A stretch of DNA of 64,000 bases from Termitomyces sp. T153 (GCA_018296165.2 JACKQL020000005.1:682001-746000); one strand, 5' to 3'. Counted from the stretch's first letter, positions 1-11,057 are shown. Made by a program: numbers and translations. The notes: a model not told the origin generated them from the sequence alone.

Positions 1-469
1 CTGGAGTACGAAGAGCTACTCGATGACTTATATACTGACTACCGGAGGACTTCGGGGTACGTCGGCTGTGGCGGCGGGGCTTGGCGGGGCTTGACGGAGT
101 GGGCGGGTGTCGGTTGTGATCGAAGATCGTGCCGCGCTGATACGTTGATGGGATCGCGGGTTGTTCCGAGGTTGTCGTGATATTCCGGAATAGGTCGGAG
201 GAAGCAGGGTGTCGAGTTAATGATGGGTGGGCGAAGATCAGGAATAGCGGGGGTGGTTCTCGGGGTTTGGGAAGCCCAGGGTAAGTGTCAGTGGCTGCGG
301 GGCAGGCACCGAAGTTGGCCAGGGGGCCGTCGGAGTTAGCCGGGGAGGTGTCGGAGTTAGCCGAAGTAGGCGTGGGCATGGGCGGAAGTTCGGCGGAGCG
401 TTGGGGTCCTTTTGGGGGTTCGGGGGTTTGATGGACGATGTGCGGGGTTTTGGGGAACGGGTCGTGACA
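1..469 (-). repeat. Partial family I LTR (LTR0) at the window edge
   Basis: Read on the minus strand it begins TGTCACGACC at 469. It matches the first half of the LTRs at 471-1190 and 5473-6543, including the TATA segment near 25-39. It continues beyond base 1. It abuts LTR1 at 470/471, so it seems to have inserted into and cut that LTR. Confidence 0.8.
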
Positions 470-470
470 C

Positions 471-1190
471 AGAGTCACCGAGACAGTGTCAGATGAAATG
501 ATATGGAACAAGAGTAGATTCAAGTGGAGGTACAAAATGATAACGAGAATGATAACGAAATGGAGACAAGACAAGACCGGAAGACTGAGATAAGACCAGG
601 AGACTGAGAGTAAGACCAGGAGACTGAGATAAGAAAATGGGACACAAAACACAAAACACAAAACACAAGAAGGAAACAATCAGACCATAGGTAACATTAA
701 GCAATATCAAGACTAGAGTACGAAGAGCTACTTGACGACTTATATACTGACTACTGGAGAACTTCGGGGTACGTCAGCTGCAATGGCGGGGCTTGGCAGA
801 GCTTGATGGAGTGGGCGGGTGTCAGTTGCGATCAAGGATCGGGCTGCACTGATACATTGATGGGATCATTGGGGAACGCAGGTCGCCCCGAGGTTGTTGT
901 GATACTCCGGAATAGGTCGGAGGAACCAGGGTGTTGAGTTGATGATGGGTGGCGAAGATCGGGAACAGCGGGGGTGGTTCTTGGGGTTTGGGAGATCCAG
1001 GGTAAGTGTCAGTGGCTGCGGGGAAGGCATTGAAGTTGGCCAGGGGGCCGTCGGAGTTAGCTGGGGAGGTGTCGGAGTTAGCCAAAATAGGCGCAGGGCA
1101 TGGGCGGAAGTTCGGCGGAGCGTCAGGGGTTTTTTGGGGGTCGGGGGGTTGATGGACGATGTGTGGGGGTTCAGGGGACGGGTCGTGACA
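471..1190 (-). repeat. 3' LTR of element A (LTR1), truncated
   Basis: It starts on the minus strand at 1190 with TGTCACGACC, directly after a purine tract (GAAGGGGGGGTGA, plus positions 1191-1204). It matches LTR2 closely from 5832 to 6543. Its far end, about 350 bases, is missing where LTR0 begins. Confidence 0.85.
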
Positions 1191-1403
1191 TCACCCCCCC
1201 TTCAGCGTCGAGACCCTTTGAGATGCGGAGGGGCAGGATGGGGATTGGCGGGGCGTGGGAGTTGAAGCCGAGCAATATTGATCAATCCGCAGCAAGTGAT
1301 AGCGGCGTGGGAGACGAAGTCGAAGCATGGCTGCTGCTTTGTCAGGGTTCTCCTCAATCAATTAAAAGCTTTGGACGTACCCTGGAATTTCCCAAATTTC
1401 GTC

Positions 1404-2518
1404 ATGTCTTCCCCCAGCAATCCAGTAGTCTCCCCCGCCGATTTGGATGAGGTGGTGGTGTATGACAGTGGGGGGGAGGAGTTTGAGCATTGGCGCCGTG
1501 CTAGCGTCAGGGACTGGAGTCGTAAGTGGTGTTGACTTGTCCTTTCAGGATGATTGATGAGGCTTTTGTAGAGTTGTCCGTGGTGGTGGTGGTGGATTTT
1601 CCAGGGGTTCCAAAACGGACCAAGTTTTGTCCCGCGTTGCCAAAGGGAAAGGGGGCGTCCTTGGCGGTGATTCAGGGGAAGCGTCGAGCCTCCCTGCCCT
1701 CGGGGGTGGGACCCAGCAAGAGGCCGCGTGGGTCCTCCCTTTTTTCTCCTGCCCCGGGCGTCCCCTCAGAACAGTTGTCGAGTCCCCCCGCGCCAATTCC
1801 TTCGATCACAGAGGTCTTTCTTTGCAAGCAGGTGGAGGCTTTGACGACGTTGTTGGCAGTATGGGAGGGTGAGCTCTGATGGGCGAGGGGGGACCGTGAC
1901 ATAGTGTTGATGGAGAAAGAAGCGATGGAGCGGGAGAGGAACACTTTGGTGCATGTGGCAACGGAGCAAGCGTTAGAGGTGCAGGGCTTGCGCAAGCATC
2001 TGACGCAGATGGAGGGGCAGCCCGCGGGGGAAGCGGAGGGGCAGGGACAAGTTCCGGAGGGGGATGCATTGTGGGTGGAGCTGGAGGCGGCGAGGCGGAG
2101 GGAGGATTGGTTGGCCAATGAGGCCACTTCGGGGCGCACGGGGATCCTTCATGAGTTGTCTCCCATTCCTCCGTTTGTTACTGATGGTTCATTTCCTGGG
2201 TTTAGGCTGGGTGCGGGAGCATCGGGTCCTCTTGGGTGCCTCCACGGCATTCGTGCCTCCACGGCATTCGTGTCGATTCAGGACAGTTTGACGCAGGGGT
2301 CCGCGGCTCAGCCTCCGGAGTTGCAGCAGGGGATGGCGCGATTGGAGAGGTTGTTGGTGGGGCATCAGCAACGCAATGCAGTGGCCCTGGGGTCGTGATG
2401 GGAGGTGGCGGCTGACATGGGGGAGGCGTTGCTGGGGTTGGCAGAGATCTTAGCGGTGGTGCAGGCCCAGATGGAAGTCAACCTGGGTTGCCGGGGGGTC
2501 CGGGGAGGGAGTGAGATA
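1404..2518 (+). pseudogene. Antisense accessory ORF of element A (coiled-coil, basic), degenerate
   Basis: The ORF runs opposite to the element. It starts MSSPSNPVVSPADLDEVVV at 1404, then has a short acidic stretch (DSGGEEFEHWRR), a Lys/Arg/Ser/Pro-rich segment near 1640-1760 that resembles a nuclear localisation signal (GKRRASLP, SKRPRG), and a long charged helical stretch (1904-2130) with coiled-coil spacing. The end (ELQQGMARLERLL) matches the ORF at 6544-7106. It needs several frame changes and passes stops near 1535, 1877 and 2398. One 5' splice site present in B (GTGAGT) reads ATGAGT here. Function is unknown. A product acting on nucleic acid or chromatin is only suggested by the basic segment. 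Confidence 0.6.
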
Positions 2519-2599
2519 GGTGTGGGCCTTGCTTCTTGTTGCTCTTGGACTTGCTGCCTCCCTCGCCTATTGTATATATAATTTTTGTATGCGAACATG

Positions 2600-5248
2600 T
2601 CCTTTTCTTGGTCCCTGGGCATGTGAAGTGAGATTTTAGTTTGTATGAGGGTGGAGTAAGCGAAACACGCAGGGGTATGAGAGGGAGTTGAATCCCTAGT
2701 GAATCCAGAGGCGGGGGTTACGCCTGCTAGTGCCGTCTGTGCTGGCTAGTCCCGGGGTTTGTTGGGATAGGGCGGGGCATTGCAGGGAGGGCTCCCAAGG
2801 TTTGGCGGGGGTGGTGGGAGTTCTCTGGTGGAGTTCCATGGCATTTCGGGGTGGTGTTATTGAGTTCGATTCTCGGAATTTCTGACCAGGGGTGTAGGGG
2901 TTTTCTTTTGTCTGTGGTGGGGGCATGTGCCGTATTGGTATCGGAGGGTGGACCTTCAAATCTCTCATGGTGCCTAGCAGTTCCGGGGCTTTGGTTTTCC
3001 TGGTAGTGCGGTTGGTGGGGGGGGAACGGAGATCTTCCCGTGATCTGGCCATTATGCCAGCACTGGTGGTGAAGGCGGCGGGGCCTTCTTCATTGGCGGG
3101 GTTTGATGAGGTGAGGTTCATCCTTGCAGCATAGTTGGTCCAGGTCGGGGTTGTGTTCCGGAGTGTTGCGTCTGTGGACAGGCATGTTTCGAGTGGTGCT
3201 TTGGTGTGCTCTGGAGTGTTGATGACCAAGGGGGCAGGATGCGGGGTGATCAGTCCCAACCAGTTCCTTTGGGGTCCGGGGCCATAATTTGAGGTTCCGG
3301 ATCATCTACGTGACATTGCTTTCCTGACCAAAGGTAAGTCCCGAGACAGACAGAGGGGTCTTATGTATTTCCGATACTTCCCCGAGTTTGGGGGTCTGTT
3401 GGAGTTGTGTTGGTGGATGTTTCTTTTGGGCAGCGTGGGGGTTGGTTGGGGAATGGCCCGCCTCAGTGGAGATGCTTTGGGGCTCGTCCCAAGGGTTGTT
3501 CCTACCTGGGGTTGATGGTTCCTTCATTGGGGAAGAAGTGGGTGGTCCCGGAGTCGACACAAGGGTCATTTGGTGGGGGTTTGTTGGTTGTTCATGGTTG
3601 TTGGGGGGCAGCGGGGAGGTCGGCCGCGGGGAGGCACTGGAGTGGGGCTCCCTGGGAGCCGCGGCAGGGTTGAGGCAACTCTTCATTCGTGTTCCAGAGC
3701 GGCCTGGAGATTGTTGCAAAAGTGGGGTGGCAGTGGGGAGAGGCACTGCTCGCTTCTTGGGGAAGGCATCAGCAACCTTTGGGGTACTCCGAGAGATTAC
3801 TTCGCATGTGGCTTGCTTCTGGGTGCTCCGATGGTGTGGTCCCCATTTGGCGGACATATTCTGGCATAGGGGTGGGATTTGGGATGAGTGGTGATTTATG
3901 CTGCGGAGTTGGGGCTACCTGGGCATCATTGTTGGCGCTGTAAGTCCTCTTGATCAAATGTTGTAGTCAGAGCGGAGGCCCCGGAGTCATGTTGCCAGGG
4001 TCCGGAGCTGTGCCGAGGGGTTTGGAGGGGTTCAGAGGGGTGGATCGGGCAGTTTTGGGCTGGCACGGAGTTGTTTGGGTCATCGAGCCAGGTGGGGGAG
4101 GTCCTTTAAGGATATCGGAGCGTATGCCCTTCGGGTCGTCAGGTCGCTTGAACGGCTGATCAATGTGTTCTGGATGATGGTGGGGCTTCTCCCTCCCTTA
4201 TATGAACATGTCAGCGTGTTTAGGGTACTTTGGGGAACTACTTCATATAGGGTCCTTTTTCCTATAGTTAGTTCAGGGTGGCTCCTATGCTGGGGGTTCC
4301 TTCGTGGGAGGTGGCGGAGTCTGGAGTTTAGGTTTGGGAGTGGCATGTGGGGAGGGTCGGCATCAAGGGTCCTCAATGTCAGGGGTTCCAGATTGTGTGG
4401 GGGAAGGTATTGAAATAGCGGCGTGGTCCGGAGTTGTCCCTTGTCAAGAGTGGGGTGCCATGGTCCTCCTTGTTGACTTTGGGGTTGTGCTTTAGTCGGC
4501 GGGGTGGAGGGTGCATAGCCATTCTTTTCCTGACCATCTAGAAGCTCAGGGATGTCTTGGTCTTGTTCCAGGGTTGTTGGGGTCGGGTCGGAGGTGTCAG
4601 GGCCCCTTTATTTGTTGGGCGGAGGTGACAGCCGAGTCAACCAAGGCCCGGAAGCAGGTTCGGGGGTTGGAGCATAGCCTAGGTCTGGGGTTCTTGCTCT
4701 GTTGTTGGGGTTGTTGGGTCGAGCTTGATTTTGGTGGTTTTGGAGCTAGTTGTCAGAGGGCGTAGTTCCTCGGGGATGGTCAGGGTGAGGGTCGGGGGGT
4801 CAATAGTAGGGTTTGGTGATGTTGTTGGTGATTAGTCGCATTTGTCAGTCTGCAGGGTTGCTAGTGGGTCAGTGGATCCACAGGCGGGCTTCAGGGAAGC
4901 GTGTTCTCAGTGGTCTCTTTGTGGCTGGCGATCCTCGCGCAGTGGGTGACTGTTCCATGGCGGGTTGGCGTTATTGTTGGTCGGAGGGTTGGCGCAGTGC
5001 CAGAGACATTGTTGCTCATTTGGTCGGATGGTCGCCAGGTTTTAGGATGCTGTTCTTTGGGTGATGTCGGGGTCAACTTTGTGCAAGGGAACGGATTTGG
5101 CAGAGAGGGTAAGGGTGGGGTGGGAGATGATTTGACGGTCTGCACAAGGGGTTTGAGGTTGGGTGTGGGTTGGTGAGGGTGTCCGTGGGGGGAGCCGTTG
5201 TATGAATGTAACCAGAGCAGAGGGGATGTTTGGTGTCGGATCCGCGAC
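2600..5248 (-). other. Non-coding interior of element A
   Basis: This is a G-rich plus strand (C-rich in the element's sense) with only short, proline-rich reading frames on the minus strand and no recognisable retroelement domain. The first 200 bases match the region of B around 7150-7350 (for example the shared stretch GGGAGTTGAATCCCT). The motif CGGAGTT and close variants recur many times. Confidence 0.6.
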
Positions 5249-5362
5249 TCAATGTGCCTTGGCAAATTGGGCAGGGCTGTATGAATCATAAGGGTTTCCC
5301 GGCACGGGTAGACCGTAGACATCAGAGTTATTTGATTGTGTGTGCGGAGATAATGCGGGCAT
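5249..5362 (-). pseudogene. Remnant of the gag start in element A
   Basis: Thirty-seven codons, MPALSPHTQ to FAKAH and stop, align with residues 1-40 of B's gag (shared pattern YG.P...N.Y..Y.P..FA). The upstream leader is also shared with B: TCTTGATATTATGTCAGG on the plus strand at 5391 and 13962. The frame stops at once, so A has no functional Gag. Confidence 0.6.
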
Positions 5363-5472
5363 CACGGATGGGGTAAGGTAGAGTCTTGATATTATGTCAG
5401 GTTCCGCTGACCTCGGGGGCTCAGCTGCACTGGGCAAGTCCTTACTAGGCGGGCGTGATCCCCTTGCACTGG

Positions 5473-6543
5473 TAACTGAACACTCGAAAACGTTCTGGGC
5501 ACTGATGGCTTGTGCAGATAGTTGGTGGGATGTGATCCAGACAGATCCGGGGAGGTCCGGAGAAGTCGGAGTGTGGGGAAACAAGACAGTTTTGGCGGGG
5601 TTCAGGCAGAAGACCGTATGGGAGATTCATGGAAGCAAAGGAGTAGGCGGCTGTGTGATCAATGGGAGCGGAGCCAGGATTTGATGGGAGATCATTTGGA
5701 GTTGATGGAGTCCAGGACCGAGTGAAGAGCGAGGTTCGGACCTGGCGAAGGAGTGTCAGGGTTCGTAATCGTAACTGCGGAGTTCATAAGGTCGTTAGGG
5801 TTGATGAAGACTTGGGCACAACGGTGGGATGGAGTCACTGAGACAGTGTCAGATGAAATGATATGGAACAAGAGTAGATTCAAGTGGAGGTACAAAATGA
5901 TAACGAGAATGATAACGAAATGGAGACAAGACAAAACCAGAAGACTGAGATAAGACCAGGAGACTGAGAGTAAGACCAGGAGACTGAGATAAGAAAATGG
6001 GACACGAAACACGAAACACAAGAAGGAAACAATCAGACCATAGGTAACGTTAAGCAATATCAAGACTAGAGTATGAAGAGCTACTCGATGACTTATATAC
6101 TGACTACTGGAGAACTTCAGGGTATGTCAGCTGCAACGGCGGGGCTTGGTGGAGCTCGACGGAGTGGGTGGGTGTCGGTTGCGATCAAGAATCAGGCTGT
6201 GCTGATACATTGATGGGATCATTGGGGAACGTGGGTCACCCCGAGGTTGTTGTGATACTCCGGAATAGGTCGGAGGAACCAGGGTGTTGAGTTGATGATG
6301 GGTGGCGAAGATCGGGAACAGCGGGGGTGGTTCTTGGGGTTTGGGAGATCCAGGGTAAGTGTCAGTGGCTGCGGGGAAGGCATTGAAGTTGGCCAGGGGG
6401 CCGTCGGAGTTAGCCAGGGAGGTGTCAGAGTTAGCCAAAATAGGCGCAGGGCATGGGCGGAAGTTCGGCGGAGCGTCGGGGGTTTTTTGGGGGTCGGGGG
6501 GTTGATGGACGATGTGCAGGGATTCAGGGGATGGGTCATGACA
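5473..6543 (-). repeat. 5' LTR of element A (LTR2)
   Basis: It begins TGTCATGACC on the minus strand at 6543 and ends near 5473, where the leader common to A, B and the plus-strand copy at 54.95 kb begins. It contains GTATATAAGT as a TATA box. There is no purine tract outside its start: the flank is accessory-ORF coding sequence. It therefore reads as the 5' LTR of A and not the 3' LTR of B. The inner end is set by comparison only. Confidence 0.75.
6090..6102 (-). promoter_or_regulatory. TATA box of LTR2
   Basis: GTATATAAGT on the minus strand is kept at the same place in LTR0 (near 30), LTR1 (near 742), LTR3 (near 14560) and the plus-strand LTR at 54.3 kb. It is the likely core promoter for family I. 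Confidence 0.6.
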
Positions 6544-7106
6544 CTGTCGGGACTGTGCGGATGGTGCATTTGCAGGCACGGGCGGAGGTGGCGGAGGTGG
6601 CGACGCAGCAGGCAGGAGGCTCAGGGGTGCGGGAGACCCAGCAGGGTTCCAGCACTGGGGAAGTCTGGGCGGCAGCGGAGAGGGCATGGCGGCGGGAGGA
6701 ATGGCTTGCCAACAAGGCAGCCTCGGGCCAGCGAGGAGTGCTTTGTGAGTGGTTTCCCTGCTTTTGTCTCCTAAGCGCTGATTCAGGTTCCACAGACTGG
6801 GCCAGGGAGCATTGCATCCTTCTTGATGGAGCGTCGGCAGCGCTGGGGTCCATCCATGATGGGTTGGCAAGGATGCCCAGGGACCTTCCGCCGGAGTTGA
6901 GTCAAGGGGTTACACAGATGGGGCGTCTGTTGGCAGGGCATCGGTGGAGGGCGACAGCAGATCCCGGGGCGTGGTGGGAGATGGCGACGGACATGGGGGA
7001 ACCGCTTCCCGGGCAACCCGAGGTTCTGGCAGCGGTAGTGGCACAGTTGGAGGTGTTCATGGTGGGAAGGGTAGCAGGGTTAGGGCTGGAGGAGGAGGGA
7101 GAGTGA
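6544..7106 (+). pseudogene. Antisense accessory ORF of element B (5' truncated)
   Basis: One open frame of about 187 codons runs opposite to pol, from the junction with LTR2 to a TGA at 7104-7106. It aligns with A's ORF: AERAWRREEWLANKAASG here and AARRREDWLANEATSG there, then GASAALGS...LPPELSQGVTQMGRLLAGH. It is rich in Ala/Glu/Arg/Gln with heptad spacing, so probably coiled-coil. A GTGAGT at 6745 and CAG at 6784-6786 bracket 42 bases that can be spliced or read in frame. The N-terminal half and start are cut off by element A. The frame is open throughout, unlike B's pol. Function is unknown. Confidence 0.65.
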
Positions 7107-7109
7107 GGG

Positions 7110-7400
7110 GAATTTGGACCCCATCGTTGACTTGTTCTCTGCCCCTTCTTGTTTGAGTATATATATGTACACTGCTTGTTCCTATACAGTCTCTGGTCCT
7201 TCTGCTGAGTGTGGGAAGTTTCAGATAGAGCGAGGAGAGGAGTAAGTGGAAACACATAGGAGAGTACTGGTGGGAGTTGAATCCCTGGTGAACCCAGAGG
7301 CAGGGGTTACGCCCACTATTGCCATCTGTGTTGGGTCAGTCCCAGGGGTTCTGGGGCTTGGCAGGATTCCGTCAGTGGAAGTCCTGGAGTTCATCGGGGG
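7110..7400. other. Spacer between the convergent ORFs of element B
   Basis: An AT-rich stretch (GTATATATATGTAC at 7157-7170) lies between the plus-strand accessory ORF and the minus-strand pol end. It probably holds the polyadenylation signals of both convergent units. A has the same arrangement near 2570-2590 (TGTATATATAATTTTTG). Confidence 0.4.
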
Positions 7401-7409
7401 CTCTGTCGA

Positions 7410-7938
7410 GGTTCTTTCAGGGTTTTCACATGTCGTCCTCAGGTCTGTAGCCTTTCCAGCGGACCAAGTACTGGAGTCGGCCGCAAACTACCCGGAAGAT
7501 GAGGATCTCGTCAACCTTGTAGTGATACTCGTCCTCAACTTTGACAGGGGGTGGTTGGCGGGGGCATTGGCCGGGGAAGGGGTCTGGAGCGTGCCTTTCA
7601 AGGAGTCAAACGTGGAACACAGGGTGGAGGCCCTTCAGGCCTGGAGGCAGGTTGAGCTTGTAAGTGTGGGTGGAGACCTTTCGGAGGATCTTGAATGGGC
7701 CAAGGCGTTTGTGGTCGAGTTTGATGGAAGGCCTCCGGGTCTTAAGATTTCGTCGGTCGAGCCAGACCAGGGTGCCGGGGGGCCAGTCGGGGGTCAGCTT
7801 GCGACGGGCGTTGGCATGCTTGGAGTAGGCTTGGTTGGCGGTGTTGATCTCGTCCCGGAGGAATTAGTGGAGGGATCGGAGGTCCTCGGCAACTTCGTGG
7901 GCAACGTGGGAAGGGATGTCTTTGAGGGACAGCGTGAG
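7410..7938 (-). pseudogene. Integrase C-terminal domain and chromodomain of element B
   Basis: In the frame after the integrase core the sequence reads DWPPGTLVWLDRRNLKTRRP, then KLDHKRLGPFKILRKV and LPPGLKGLHPVFHV. This is the usual GPY/F-type C-terminal domain that binds DNA behind the core. After a frame change near 7580 comes [20 protein letters not shown] and [11 protein letters not shown], which is a chromodomain with aromatic cage positions Y, W and Y. The expected W of the DTWEP end is a TGA at 7426-7428. The chromodomain would steer integration to modified histones. Stops near 7939, 7858 and in the chromodomain make this a relic. Confidence 0.8.
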
Positions 7939-8844
7939 TCAAGGATTGTAGCCCTTGTTGGCATAAAAGGGGGAAACTCCAGTGGCGGAGTGAGGCGTGT
8001 TATTGTAGGTGAATTCAGAAAGGGGAAGCTCCGCGCGCCAGTCATTCTGTAAATAGTTAACGTAGAGGCAAAGATACTGTTCTAACATCTGGTTTACACA
8101 CTCGGTTTGTCCATCGGTTTCTGGGTGGTAGGTGGTAGAGAGGCTGGTTTTGATCTCGAGCGCCTTGCACAGCGATTGCCAAAAATGAGATACAAATAGG
8201 GGTCCACGGTCAGAGACGATGTTGTTGGGAAGTCTGTGTTTGGAGAATATGTGTTCTAGAAATAGTTTGGCAAAATCTGGGGCGGTGTCAGTGGTGTGGC
8301 AGGGGATAAAGAGGGCTTGTTTGGTAAGGTGGCAGACGACGACGAGGATTGCATCAAAACCTTCAGAGTCGGGGAGTTCGACAATATGATCCATCAATAT
8401 TGAAGACCAGGGGTGGCGACCAACAGGGAGGAGTTTCAGTAATCCATGGGGGTGATGGCAGGGTACTTTGGCCCGTAGGCAGGGTTCGCAGGCTCTTACG
8501 TATTGCGTGATGTCCTTCTTCATTCCTGGCCAAAAATAAGTCCAGGAGATGAGTTGAAGGGTCTTACAAATTCCTGGGTGCCCCCGGAGTTTGTGATTAT
8601 GGTGCTGCCAGAGTATGTCGAGGCAAATGGACTTGTGGTCCGGGGCATAGATTCGTCCACTCCAGAGCAGGAGGCGGTGGTCCGGGGATAGCAAAAAGGG
8701 GTTGTCTACGCTCGACTTGTTGGGGTTGTTGCGGGGGTTGTGCTGGTTGAAGAAGGGGTCCGGGGGTGAGTTCCTGATTTGCTGGAGGATTCCTTCTTTG
8801 TTTAAAATCAGCACGGCATGTAGATGTTTGGGTGGGATTACCAC
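7939..8844 (-). pseudogene. Integrase (zinc-binding and catalytic domains) of element B
   Basis: About 301 codons are open. The HHCC zinc domain is visible as HKLRGHPG...CEPCLRAK. The catalytic triad appears intact: D in ILMDHIVELP, D in IVSDRGPLFVSHFW, and E in YHPETDGQTECVNQ. The length fits an integrase core. It is continuous with RNase H except for one TGA at 8845 that a single CpG transition from CGA would explain. This enzyme inserts the cDNA into the genome. The frame ends at 7939, before the C-terminal domain. Confidence 0.9.
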
Positions 8845-9456
8845 TCAATGGTTGAATGCATTTTGTTTGGTTTCAAACAATTTCTTTGGATACACGTTGG
8901 GCTTTGCGCCGAGTTGCCCGGGGCGGTAGTGAATGGTAAAATTGTACTCCGAAAGGGTTTTGAACCATCGAGCCTGGTGGCGGCTGAGCTGTTTCGTGGT
9001 CATGAAATATTGCAGGTTGTTGTGATCAGAATAGACTTGGATGTGGTGCGGAGACCCCTTGAGGTAGGCCCGCCACTGACGAAAGGCTTCGACGATTGTG
9101 AGGAGTTCCTTGTTGTAAATGTTGTAGTTGAGTTCCGCTGGGATCATTGATCGGGTGTAGAAGGCGACGGGGCAGAGATCCTTGCCCCCTGAGTTCAACT
9201 GGGAGAGTATCCCGGCAATAGCGTAGTCAGAGGCGTCACATTCGAGCATGATCAGTAGGGATGGGTTGAAATGGCGGAGGACCGGAGCAGAGGTGAAGGC
9301 CTTCTTCAGGAGGAGGAATACGCTCTGGCACTTGCTGTCCCAATCCCAAGGGGTGTCCTTCCGTGTGAGTCGGTTGAGGGGTTTGGTGATTCTGGAGTAG
9401 TTGTTGATGAAGTGGCGATAGAAGTACTGTACCTCCTTGACATTCCGCGGGGAGGG
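8845..9456 (-). pseudogene. RT connection and RNase H domain of element B
   Basis: After the TAG at 9457 the frame continues NVKEVQYFYRHFI and NPSLLIMLECDASDYAIAGI, then NYNIYNKELLTIVEAFRQW and QVYSDHNNLQYFMTT. This is the Ty3 RNase H pattern. Catalytic acids visible are D of ECDASD, E of NKELLTIVEA and D of YSDHNNL. It removes RNA from the RNA:DNA hybrid. It is separated from the RT by one stop codon (TAG, probably from TGG) and from integrase by one TGA. Confidence 0.85.
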
Positions 9457-10572
9457 CTAGTTGAGTATCGCGTCGACCTTGGCGGGGTCCATGCGCACAC
9501 CGTCAGGGGTGACGATGACCCCAAGATATTCCACTTCCGCTGTGTGGAATGAGCACTTTTTGGGTTTAGTGTGAAGGTGATACTCTCGGAGTTGTTCCAG
9601 GACACGGCAGACGTACTCCAAATGCTCCGCCGGCGAATTCGAATAGATCAGGATATCGTCCAAATATACAATGACAAAGACGTCGTTCATGTCGTGGAAG
9701 ATGTCGTTCATGAAGTACTGGAAGGTGGCAGGGGAGTTAGTCATTCCGAAGGGCATTACGAGATACTTAAAGAGGCCGTAGCGGGTGCGAAAGGCGGTCT
9801 TCCATTCATGTCCCGGGGCGATCCGGACGTTGTTGTAGCCGGAACAAAGGTCAATTTTCATGTAAATCTTGGCGCTGCAAAGGCGATCAACAAGGTCTCC
9901 AATTAAGGGGAGGGGGTACCGGTTCTTCTTGGTGACTTTGTTGAGTCCCCGATAATCCACACAGAGTCGGAGGGATCTGTCTTTTTTCTTGGCAAACAGA
10001 ACCGGGGCTCCAGCCGCGGAGATCAAGGGACGTATGAAACCTTTGCTGAGCATGTCATCGAGGTATTCCTTCAGGGCCCAGAGCTCAATTTCGGACATGT
10101 TGTAGATCTTGCCAAACGGGGGTGAGGTACCTTCTTCGAGGTTGATCTGGTGGTCGTAGGAGCGGTGTGGAGGGAGTTCCTTGGCACTTCCTTCAGAGAA
10201 CACGTCAGTGAACTCATGATACTCCGGGGGAACTACTTTGGATAGGATCTGTTCCTCCATCTTATTTTCTGGCGTGGTAGTCCCTGCACGGAGGTATTCC
10301 TCAGGTAGGGCTGGCATGACTTGCAACTGGAAGGCGGGGGTGCCTTCTCGTAGGAGGCACGCGAAGGGGACGGCGCCGATGATTTTAATGTTGAGGTTTC
10401 CAGAGTCGACGGGGTTGGGTACCATAGGTGTAGCAGTTGGGTCTGGGGTGGCGTCAAGATCAGGGATAGACTGGAAGCACAGGTGGATGGCAGCCGCTAA
10501 GCTTGCTTTGGGGCCGGGAATTGCATGATGAGGTTCTTCCAGTTGATGTCGGGATTGACGTCTCGCAGCCAC
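9457..10572 (-). pseudogene. Reverse transcriptase of element B
   Basis: An open frame of 371 codons contains a full RT core: [14 protein letters not shown] (motif 2), [15 protein letters not shown] (first catalytic Asp), [18 protein letters not shown] (motif B) and [14 protein letters not shown] with intact YLDD near 9651-9662, followed by thumb sequence ([15 protein letters not shown]). The preceding 90 residues are the linker after the second protease. It copies element RNA to DNA in the virus-like particle. The frame stops at TAG (9457-9459) where Trp is expected. Apart from that stop it looks catalytically intact. Confidence 0.9.
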
Positions 10573-10574
10573 AG

Positions 10575-11000
10575 GAGTCCGAGCATGATCAGGGTCAACA
10601 GGAGTAGTTGGGTAACAAGGAGTTGGGCCTGGAACTGCAGGTTATTATTGAGGGTGAGGGTGTTGTCGTGGTACTGCGTGATTCTTGTTGTGGCAGGGCT
10701 CCCGTCAAAGAGTTGGAGCTCGAGGGGTTTGTCAAGGTCGTTGCGTCGGAGGTCAAGTTGGTTGCTGACAAAGACACTGGAGGCGCCGCTGTCTACAAGG
10801 GCGGGAAGTACCTTGAGCGAGCCGCCAAGTTGGACATAGATGACGAACAGTTGCGGCAGGGTCCGGGGTTGGTTGATCGTGGTCTCAGAGTTCTCGGAGG
10901 GGGGTGAGACATGGAAGGGTACCAGTCCAGAGTCGGTGGGGTTGTCCCAGTCGAGGTGTAGGGTGAGACTGGGCCAATCAATGCGAGGATTGGTGGAGCG
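10575..11000 (-). pseudogene. Second retropepsin-like domain of element B
   Basis: In one minus-strand frame the sequence reads LPQLFVIYVQLGG, then VLPALVDSGASSVFVSNQ with the catalytic Asp codon at 10791-10793, then KPLELQLFDGSPATT and [16 protein letters not shown], the usual hydrophobic-hydrophobic-Gly end of a retropepsin. It lies directly behind another domain of the same fold (11058-11354). Such proteases cut Gag-Pol. Two copies in tandem are unusual. This one keeps the D-S-G-A motif. One or both could be structural instead of catalytic. Confidence 0.75.
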
Positions 11001-11057
11001 GAGCCATGAGAACCCTAGGACGACAGGGGCGGAGGGGTGTAATTTTGTGACGAGTAG

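Larger units (their letters stand above)
471..6543 (-). mobile_element. Element A: non-autonomous Ty3-like element of family I
   Basis: Minus-strand order: 5' LTR (6543 to about 5473), leader, a gag start remnant, about 2.5 kb of non-coding C-rich sequence, a plus-strand accessory ORF, a purine tract and the 3' LTR (1190 to 471, truncated). The LTRs look nearly identical over 720 bases, so the insertion is fairly recent. I see no protease, RT, RNase H or integrase, so it would need proteins from an element like B. Its 1.2-2.8 kb segment is homologous to B's 6.55-7.35 kb segment. It is best described as a LARD-like derivative that kept the termini and the antisense ORF. Confidence 0.75.

Noticed and set aside
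1522..1548. A 27-base intron in the accessory ORF of element A
   Set aside because: GTAAGT and TTTCAG are present, but 27 bases is below the usual fungal minimum. It may be a shrunken intron in a pseudogene.
3388..3894. Plus-strand frame of 168 codons in the interior of element A
   Set aside because: Gly/Val/Trp-rich translation of a G-rich strand with no domain. Similar-length frames occur in all phases there.
5473..6543. LTR2 as the 3' LTR of element B
   Set aside because: No purine tract on the outside, clear difference from LTR3, and near identity to LTR1. It fits element A's 5' LTR better.
7246..8052. A 268-codon plus-strand frame
   Set aside because: It lies opposite the integrase and chromodomain of element B, which carry clear motifs on the minus strand. 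It has no domain of its own and overlaps several known blocks.
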